Below, in pieces: positions 8,123 to 13,003 of a stretch of 13,003 nucleotides of DNA. The stretch spans positions 36,032 to 49,034 of the forward strand of contig JAAOMT010000008.1 in assembly GCA_016748015.1 (NCBI GenBank), read 5' to 3'. The notes under the pieces were generated by a model that worked only from the letters and a program-made list of their open reading frames with translations, was not told the origin of the DNA and made no database searches. The position numbers and the translations under genes were made by a program. Each line of letters starts with the position of its first letter. Positions within the stretch are counted from its first letter, which is position 1. Source of the stretch: Geosiphon pyriformis (taxonomy: Eukaryota; Glomeromycota; Glomeromycetes; Archaeosporales; Geosiphonaceae).

Positions 8123-8243
8123 GCTGAACTAAAGATACATTTCGGCGAACTACAAGATATTTCTGCAAACTATTAGATATTTCAGTGAACTATCAATTAT
8201 TTCGGCAAATTTCTACAAATTTCGGTGAACTTTTGAATATTAC
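8123..8243 (-). repeat. six tandem copies of a 20-bp unit
   Basis: Units run 8123-8143 (21 bp), then exactly 20 bp each at 8144, 8164, 8184, 8204 and 8224. On the plus strand the consensus is close to GGCGAACTAYAAGATATTTC; GAACT and ATTTC recur in register. There are no unique spacers, so it is not CRISPR-like. Lying upstream of gag in the element's orientation, it may be a U3 enhancer array. Copies 3 to 6 have diverged mostly by transitions. Confidence 0.85.
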
Positions 8244-8640
8244 ATAGTTCAGAGTATTGCATGATTTGATCATTGCAATTAGATTACATTTGTATTGTGT
8301 ACAAATTGGGTTATTAATTAAATGATAATTTCGGACATTTTGCTAATGTAATAAGTGATAATTTGAAACAATAATATATGCTAATTAATGATAGGATTTA
8401 TAAGATAATTTTATGCTAAATAATATCTCTAATTTTGTCTGGTAATAGCATCTCAAATCCAGTTGTTTACTATTAACTCTAAATGATGATAGTAATTGAT
8501 ACTTAAAACATGCAGAAACAATAGCTTTTGATCATGGCTATTGATAAGATACTAACTTACATTGTCTTGGCTTATTGTCTTTATTTTTCTTTATCTCTTT
8601 TATTTTTGTTTTTATTTTATTGGGTATACTAATTGATTGA
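8244..8640. other. AT-rich stretch without genes between gypsy and LINE remnants
   Basis: No open frame, RNA gene or clear repeat is seen. It is either the outer part of the gypsy LTR or older host DNA. The only local curiosity is a minus-strand match to a strong splice donor (GTAAGT, complement of 8555-8560). Confidence 0.35.
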
Positions 8641-8964
8641 AGATTAAGCACTAAGTATTGACATCAAGGACTGTCTGGTAAAAGAACCCTGCAAGTGGGT
8701 AGGATGTGTAAAAATTACGGATTGCTTACCAGAAGATTGCTGGCCACTATGCTGAGAAAAAAATTGACAGAATTGCAATTCCAGGAAGCTATGGATAAAA
8801 TAATATGAGAATCTCTGTCCATTATACAAAGAACTCCAATCAAAATCTTCTGATCAAAACACCTTCAGACATTACTAATGTTATCAATTAAGCACCAAGT
8901 TACAGGTTTGTTATTTGTTTTGAGACTCCAAATAATCATCTGTAATACTAGCTTTTTATTAAAT
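8640..8964 (-). other. possible C-terminal remnant of the LINE, uncertain
   Basis: The minus strand contains short pieces such as DWSSLCIMDRDSHIILS that vaguely fit the region after RNase H in this LINE family (DW...W.PDSHML). The rest cannot be aligned by eye. Base composition is less extreme than in 8965-11000, and one CpG is present at 8718-8719, so part of it may be host DNA or another element. Confidence 0.3.
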
Positions 8965-9504
8965 ATGACAAATAAATCTAAATAAATCTCAAATAAAATA
9001 ATAGATTTTGCCAGATACAACTGTGCTTTTAGCTACCAAAAAATGTTTTTGTATCTCTTTTGGCAAAAAAAAAAGAGTAAATAGTCTAATTTATAATTAC
9101 ATTAGTTTTTATATTGTCAGGAATTTTTAAATGATCTTTAATCTTTATTCAATTTACAATAAAATTCTTATTTTTAATTAAATTAGCAATATGTTTTTTT
9201 TTATTTAGTATTGATTATAAAAATTAAACACAGCTAATATTGTTTTAGATATATACATATTAATAGTAGCTTGGCTATTTAGATGCAAAATTACCACACC
9301 AAAAGATAAAACACATTTTAAAAACAGAGCAACAGCTTGTAATTTGGTTATATTAGAAGACAGAAATTTATGTATCTTAATACCAATATCCATATTTATG
9401 ATTAGAAAGTAAGTGGCAGTTCTACTAATAATATAAGTAAAACTAGCATTCTTTAAAGACTTATTTATATAAATTTCTATAGAATCAGACCAAATTTCAT
9501 ACAA
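8965..9504 (-). pseudogene. LINE RNase H domain remnant
   Basis: Open from 9504 to 9205, the segment has the RNase H layout: YEIWSDSIEIY (first Asp kept, codon 9484-9486), NITKLQAVALFLKC (the Glu is Lys, 9343-9345) and VILHLNSQATIN (the Asp is Asn, 9277-9279). In the same frame past the stop comes IKIKDHLKIPDNIKTN, matching the usual VKVKGHSG...N.RAD. After a run of ten A at about 9066 the sense continues in another frame as HFLVAKSTVVSGK to about 8965. All changed key residues are explained by G-to-A. The domain would cut RNA from RNA-DNA hybrids; here it is dead. Confidence 0.8.
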
Positions 9505-9579
9505 ATAACTTTATATATTAGAAAACTTTCTTGATTCCAAAATGTTAAGCCAGATAACTGATTTGTTTTAGCCAAATCA

Positions 9580-10012
9580 ACCAAGAAAAACTTTTATTAT
9601 GTAGAAATCTTGAACCAATAAGGCACAAAGCTTCTAAGATCTAATTTTTTTATCAGTAAAAAGTTTTTTAGTCTATTATATTGTCTTTCTTATCTAAAAA
9701 CTTATTACTAAATACAACTTCAAACTGCTTTAAAGAACAAATTAAACTAAAATATAAGGATTATTACAAAATAATTAATATTAAAAACTTATTAAGACTA
9801 TAAAATGTATTGAACAGATTGTTCATTAAAGACAACTTAAAGTCCAAAAAAAATTTTACTATTTTAGCCAAAAAATTGTTTATCAGACTAATATGTAACT
9901 TAATAAAAAACTGCAAAAAATTCAAAGAAACCCAACTCAAAACCTGTAAATTTAAAAATTTGTAGTTAAATAAGCATTCAAAAATGCTCAAAGCATTAGA
10001 AAAAATAACCAA
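9580..10012 (-). pseudogene. LINE linker region between RT and RNase H
   Basis: The 82-codon open stretch at 9764-10012 (LNLQVLSWVSLNFLQF, VNNFLAK-type repeats of hydrophobics) looks like a membrane protein, but it is better read as the decayed linker of the LINE protein, with C-to-T changes turning Pro and Ser into Leu and Phe. A second piece at about 9595-9650 reads KKLDLRSFVPYWFKIS, close to the family's KRLDPRGPVPHWF. Pro-to-Leu, Gly-to-Ser and His-to-Tyr are all single transitions. Confidence 0.65.
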
Positions 10013-11000
10013 TACAGCTAATTTTTTTTAAACTGCATTTGTTCAAATAGTTTCATATAGAAAAAGATAATATAAAGCTTTACTAAAAAAATCATGTAGC
10101 AAACAGACTTTAGACTTAAGATTTTTTTTAATTATAACATTTTATTTGTAACACATATTTGACAAGACAAAACTAAACTGAGTTCTATAATCAACTATAG
10201 GTTACAGAATGGCCAACATCAAATATAAAAACTGCTTATTCATAATAGTTTTTCTAAAAACCACATTAACAAAAAATTGAACATTAAAATAAGTCTTGAT
10301 CAGATTTGGCTTAAACAATTTCTCAGTTGACAAAAAAATTTCCAGATATCTGTGAACTTTATCTTTCTTAGTTATTAAAATTAATAGGCCACTGATTCTT
10401 AAAAAACAATTTTAATACTCTAATTAATAAAAATAGTTATAGTTTTTTTATTATTAATAGAAATATCATTAATTGAAAAAAATTCACTAACAATGTTTAA
10501 AACATACTGTATAAAAGCTTGACAATTTTTAATCTAAATTGTATTATCCACAAATATTTATGTCTCTTAATCTTATACAAAAATAGATCATAAAAAATTT
10601 TTTAAAGAAGAAATAAGAAGACTTTATTCTAATTTAATTCATTATACACTTTATAGCCACTTAAGAAGCCAAAATTAGTCATTATTTTATTAACTCTATT
10701 TTTATGTATGCTGCCAAAAAATTTAATAAACTTGTTACATATTTTGATTTGCTTTAAGTTAGTTCTCAAATGATGCCAATTAACTAAGTCATATACTTTG
10801 TACATATTTTATAGAACCAATTAAAGTTCTCTATTTTTTTCTAAAGTATTTTCAATCACTAACTTAATAGCAAATACAAGAGACTAAATAGATATGTTTT
10901 TTAAAACAAAAAAATTATTATCATGGAGAACACCAAACTTGTAATATGTAAATAAAATCCAATTAAATAGAACTTTGGAGAAAATTTTCTTGGCTATCTC
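10013..11000 (-). pseudogene. LINE reverse transcriptase domain remnant
   Basis: The frame starts at EIAKKIF and contains VLHDNNFFVLK, then MYKVYDLVNWHHL, which is motif A with its Asp kept (10788-10790). Next, ELN-stop-NKVFLFLL-stop-KIFYDLF matches the family pattern DQGEV..PLLW.IFYD, the stops falling on Gln and Trp positions. The catalytic box appears one frame over as FVDN (10543-10554) where FVDD is expected, and about 30-35 codons that normally precede it seem deleted. Downstream KVHRYLEIFLSTEKLFKPN is the expected thumb segment. I recognise these motifs from Rhizophagus LINE proteins by memory; no alignment was run. It is nonfunctional. Confidence 0.8.
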
Positions 11001-11240
11001 AAATAGTTTATTGTTATAGCTTAATTAGTTATAATTAAAGTAATATTATTTTATTAAATTTAAATAAAATTAAAATAATTGTTTTTTTAAAAAAATTAAT
11101 GAAAATTTTTTTGATGATTATAATTTAATTTAAATGTATTTTTGGTTTTTTTAAATTATTTTATAATATAAATATAACTTTGAAATTTTCAAAAAATAAT
11201 AATTCTTTTAGAATTATTTATATTTGAAAATAATTTTTTG

Positions 11241-11280
11241 TTTATCTGTAATATTTTTTCTTTATCTGTAATATTTTTTC
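11241..11280. repeat. exact 20-bp tandem duplication
   Basis: TTTATCTGTAATATTTTTTC occurs twice back to back with no difference, suggesting a recent slippage or double-strand-break repair event in otherwise decayed DNA. Confidence 0.9.
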
Positions 11281-11380
11281 TTTTAAAAACCAAAAAATTA
11301 ATATTTAAAGCATAAAATTTTTTAATAATAACTTTTACTATTTTTAATAAATCTAACAACTATTTATTTAAATTAAAAAC

Positions 11381-11410
11381 AAACAAATTTATCCAAAAAT
11401 AAATTTGTTT
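11381..11410. repeat. stem-loop with 11-bp arms
   Basis: AAACAAATTTA at 11381-11391 is the reverse complement of 11400-11410, with an 8-base loop. It is AT-only apart from one C/G pair. Confidence 0.6.
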
Positions 11411-11504
11411 TATTATTAAAATTTTTTACTTTTTATTCTGTTTTTTTTTAAAACTTTTACCAACAGGACCAGAAATAGCTTTATTAGCCAACTTTTATCG
11501 GTCA

Positions 11505-11524
11505 AATTATTATTAATAATAATT
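11505..11524. repeat. 20-bp perfect AT palindrome
   Basis: AATTATTATT is followed directly by AATAATAATT. It is low complexity and could be chance in such AT-rich DNA. Confidence 0.5.
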
Positions 11525-11577
11525 ATTAGTTTTTAAACAAAAGAATTTGTATTTTGTGAAATATTAATAAACAAAAT

Positions 11578-11636
11578 AAAAAACTTCTTTTTACAAAAAT
11601 AATTTCTCTTTGAGAAATAAGAAAAAGAAGTTTTTT
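11578..11636. repeat. compound hairpin (15-bp outer, 7-bp inner arms)
   Basis: AAAAAACTTCTTTTT (11578-11592) pairs exactly with 11622-11636. Inside it, ATTTCTC (11602-11608) pairs exactly with GAGAAAT (11612-11618). The nested layout is more than expected from base composition and suggests a foldback element, or a symmetrical 3'-end signal. Confidence 0.65.
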
Positions 11637-11701
11637 TATGATATTTTTTCTTTAATTTTTTAAAATTTTATTCTATATTAAAATATATGATTAATTTAAC
11701 A

Positions 11702-11973
11702 AAATCGACCCACTCGCAACACGTAATATTAATATATATAGAATTTTAATATTTATTTATTAGTAATTCTAATAAATATTAGTTTAATTAAAATAAAAAA
11801 TAACTTTTTCTTATATAAAATTGAATATAGATTATATATTTAATTTTTTATTATGCCTTAAGTTATTTATAGTGTTTTATAATTAAAAAAACACTTCGTT
11901 AATATGTTCCTATATATAGTTGAATACGAAACTATGACGTAAATGATATCACGTGTTGCGGGTGGGTCGATTT
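11702..11973. mobile_element. MITE-like element with 30-bp terminal inverted repeats
   Basis: The left arm (11702-11731) and the right arm (11944-11973, reverse complement) agree at 27 of 30 positions, starting AAATCGACCCAC and including CGCAACACGT. All three mismatches are transitions. The arms are GC- and CpG-rich against an AT-rich interior of about 210 bp with no coding capacity, as in non-autonomous DNA transposons. If the element proper starts at ATCGAC, flanks TTAACAAA and TTAGCAAT agree at 6 of 8 positions and could be a worn 8-bp target duplication. The superfamily cannot be named with confidence. Confidence 0.75.
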
Positions 11974-12099
11974 AGCAATTCCCTAAACTAAACATATTTA
12001 CAATACAATAATTATTAAATAACAATGATATTATATAGGGATACTGCAAAGGTTAAAAACTCTGATTAATTTAACAATAGTGGGTTTGTAACCTAAATG

Positions 12100-12149
12100 G
12101 TAAATTTATACTAATAAATCAATAGTAAATTTATACTCATAAATCAAAG
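12100..12149. repeat. two tandem copies of a 25-bp unit
   Basis: GTAAATTTATACTAATAAAT (start of unit 1, 12100) recurs at 12125 as GTAAATTTATACTCATAAAT. The copies differ at a few positions only. They sit about 100 bp upstream of the first plausible ATG. Confidence 0.8.
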
Positions 12150-12179
12150 ATCTAAAACGTCATTAACACGAACCAAACA

Positions 12180-12187
12180 TATATATA
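12180..12187 (+). promoter_or_regulatory. TATA-like run
   Basis: TATATATA lies 40 bases before the ATG at 12228 and about 120 before the ATG at 12301. In DNA this AT-rich it may be chance. Confidence 0.25.
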
Positions 12188-12246
12188 GGCCATATCTTCC
12201 CAAACCATAACAAACACGCAAAACACTATGGCGAGATATTAAATAA

Positions 12247-12444
12247 GCATTGAAGAGAAAGGTTAAGTGAATTAAAGAAGAGTATCCGAACGAAAAGGAA
12301 ATGAAAAAGTGGATAGAAGAAAAGGAAGTAAAAAACCTAGAGGTAGAAAAGAACGAGTGGAAGGTGCAGATGCAAAATTTACAAGATGCCTCGATGGAAA
12401 CAAATAAGACTGGTGATGACTTCGTGACTCAGCATCTATTCTAG
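12247..12444 (+). pseudogene. 5' exon of an unidentified charged, coiled-coil-like protein
   Basis: The frame reads ALKRKVK, a TGA (12268-12270), then IKEEYPNEKEMKKWIEEKEV and on to FVTQHLF and a TAG at 12442-12444. The only ATG before the charged part in this frame is at 12301, giving 47 codons; an ATG at 12228 is in another frame and stops after four codons. The peptide is rich in Lys and Glu and probably a coiled coil. I do not recognise the family. The coding look ends exactly where a 123-bp tandem unit begins, so the exon seems to have been interrupted. It may be a decayed gene copy or the sequence may need an unseen upstream exon. Confidence 0.45.
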
Positions 12445-12703
12445 TATATTATCCTACGCCCTTTTGGTTTAATCCTTTGGCCGATTTTTGGATTAGAATA
12501 TTATGGGCATTCGCTATGACTTGTTACGTGTTCGACATGGCTCTTAGTGCCTCAGCCTGCGCTCTATTTCTATTATATTATCCTACGCTCTTTTGGTTTA
12601 ACCCTTTGGCCGATGTTTGGATTAGAATGTTATGGGCAAATCTCTATGACTTGTTACGTAATGGCTCTTAGTGCCTCAGCCTGCACTCTATTCCAGTTTA
12701 TTA
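12428..12703 (+). repeat. 2.2 tandem copies of a 123/124-bp unit inside the split gene
   Basis: Unit 1 is 12428-12550, unit 2 is 12551-12674, and a partial third copy runs to about 12703. Each starts with CTCAGC and contains TATTATCCTACG, TTTGGCCGAT, TTGGATTAGA and ATGGCTCTTAGTGC. CpG is common here, unlike most of the window. One frame (12420-12671) is open through both units, giving a repeated Trp-rich peptide (PLADFWIRILWA, then PLADVWIRMLWA), but it has no convincing start and its stop falls before the splice donor. Confidence 0.9.
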
Positions 12704-12772
12704 GTAAGTAATTACGATTTTGCATGATATTGGCCTGTATATATTTTTGAAAATATTAATTTATCGTTGTAG
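12704..12772 (+). other. probable 69-bp intron
   Basis: It starts with GTAAGT, a near-ideal donor, and ends with TCGTTGTAG after a T-rich stretch. Length is typical of fungal introns. It joins in phase 0 to the open exon that follows. Confidence 0.6.
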
Positions 12773-12904
12773 AGGCAAAATCAACAAAATCTTGAGAGGT
12801 CTTTTGATGAGAATAGCTTCGAACTATTAAAAAAGTCTGATGATTTAAATACATTGAGACTTTCATCGTATTATATAGAAAGGTCTGCTGAATTTCACGA
12901 AAAG
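12773..12904 (+). CDS. internal exon of the same unidentified gene
   Basis: Forty-four codons without a stop run between a good acceptor (GTAG before 12773) and a strong donor (GTAAGA at 12905). The peptide begins RQNQQNLERSFDENSF and ends SAEFHEK; it is hydrophilic and helical in composition. Both ends are in phase 0. Of all coding sequence in the window it is the one segment free of obvious decay. Function is not recognised. It could be an active gene whose start lies elsewhere, or part of a pseudogene. Confidence 0.6.
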
Positions 12905-12985
12905 GTAAGATCAATGTTTTTATTTAGTTCGTTCTAAGTTTGATTGCCAACTTTTAAACCTATATTTCTTTGTTATATAACCTAG
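12905..12985 (+). other. probable 81-bp intron
   Basis: The donor is GTAAGA and the acceptor is ACCTAG, preceded by a T-rich tract. TTCTAAG near 12933 may be the branch region. The phase is 0 on both sides. Confidence 0.65.
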
Positions 12986-13003
12986 GGAGAATCAACTTCT
13001 GAT
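12986..13003 (+). CDS. start of the next exon, cut by the window edge
   Basis: Six codons (GESTSD) follow the acceptor in phase with the previous exon. Too little is present to say more. Confidence 0.5.

Larger units (their letters stand above)
1..8243 (-). mobile_element. Ty3/gypsy-type LTR retrotransposon, decayed, 3' end outside window
   Basis: The coding part is recognised by its domain order on the minus strand: gag, CCHC knuckle, DSG protease, dUTPase, RT with a YLDN (normally YLDD) box, RNase H, HHCC zinc-binding and DD(E) integrase. RT before RNase H before integrase is the Ty3/gypsy order. The outer limit at the high-coordinate side is a guess: I stop at the end of a 20-bp tandem array that probably belongs to the 5' LTR, but the LTR may reach about 8640. 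The 3' LTR is beyond position 1, so LTR pairing, polypurine tract and target duplication cannot be shown. The dUTPase and the Cys-rich module before it are unusual cargo. The copy cannot encode its enzymes because of many stop codons. Confidence 0.85.
8880..11030 (-). mobile_element. 5'-truncated LINE-like non-LTR retrotransposon, strongly decayed
   Basis: Reading the minus strand from 11000 downward gives, in order, an RT domain, a linker and an RNase H domain, the layout of LINE elements that end in RNase H. The frame is broken by many stops and by several shifts. Recognisable coding sense begins abruptly at about 11000 in the middle of the RT fingers, which fits the 5' truncation typical of target-primed reverse transcription. 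The 3' limit is soft: weak similarity to the expected C-terminal region may reach 8640, but no poly(A) tail or target duplication is evident. No CpG remains within it. Confidence 0.8.
11031..11480. other. extremely AT-rich, gene-free stretch
   Basis: No coding sense on either strand. It is made of A/T runs and short palindromes, with the features listed separately below. It carries no CpG. Confidence 0.6.
11974..12227. other. intergenic stretch upstream of the split gene
   Basis: No gene is visible. It contains a 25-bp tandem repeat and a TATA-like run described below, and could act as the promoter region of the gene to its right. Confidence 0.4.

Noticed and set aside
8123-8243. CRISPR-like array.
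   Set aside because: Units abut directly with no unique spacers, and the context is eukaryotic.
8644-8829. 61-codon minus-strand frame as a gene.
   Set aside because: No start context or domain; it lies at the frayed end of the LINE remnant.
9764-10012. A small hydrophobic membrane protein on the minus strand.
   Set aside because: The sequence follows the linker of a LINE protein with Pro/Ser to Leu/Phe transitions; hydrophobicity is a by-product of decay.
12478-12600. tRNA-derived SINE in the 123-bp units (A- and B-box-like words).
   Set aside because: The box-like words are in the wrong order and at the wrong spacing.

Overview
The window looks like repeat-rich nuclear DNA from an AT-rich eukaryote, most probably an arbuscular-mycorrhizal (Glomeromycotina, Rhizophagus-type) fungus. 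The case rests on very low GC, short GT-AG introns (69 and 81 bp) at the right edge, and two retroelements whose protein signatures I recognise from memory as Rhizophagus-like. The organism assignment is an inference and was not checked against any database.

Positions 1 to about 8.2 kb hold a Ty3/gypsy-type LTR retrotransposon on the minus strand. Its gag-pol polyprotein runs in one reading frame from about 7618 down to 523, then steps frame once and ends at 381. The order is gag, zinc knuckle, Q/Y-rich linker, aspartic protease, a Cys-rich module, a trimeric-type dUTPase, reverse transcriptase, RNase H and integrase. The frame holds 23 premature stops below 7477 and only one visible indel. 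A further broken minus-strand frame (280 to 1) follows pol and leaves the window. The 5' side (about 7480-8640) holds an inverted repeat, 68-bp repeats and six 20-bp tandem repeats, and is the likely leader and 5' LTR. Neither LTR edge nor the target duplication can be fixed because the 3' LTR lies outside the window.

About 8.9-11.0 kb on the minus strand is an older, heavily decayed LINE-like non-LTR element: RT domain, linker, then RNase H. It appears cut off at its 5' end inside the RT. It lies in a stretch of roughly 2.8 kb (8720-11498) with no CpG at all. Catalytic acidic residues in both elements have become Asn or Lys by G-to-A change, which fits cytosine deamination after methylation or a RIP-like process.

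About 11.0-12.0 kb is AT-rich, gene-free and full of palindromes. It includes a compound hairpin and a 272-bp MITE-like element with 30-bp terminal inverted repeats. About 12.2-13.0 kb (plus strand) holds part of a split host-type gene encoding a charged, probably coiled-coil protein. Two tandem copies of a 123/124-bp CpG-containing unit interrupt it; removing them on paper leaves a frame that joins the next exon in phase. The gene runs off the right edge.
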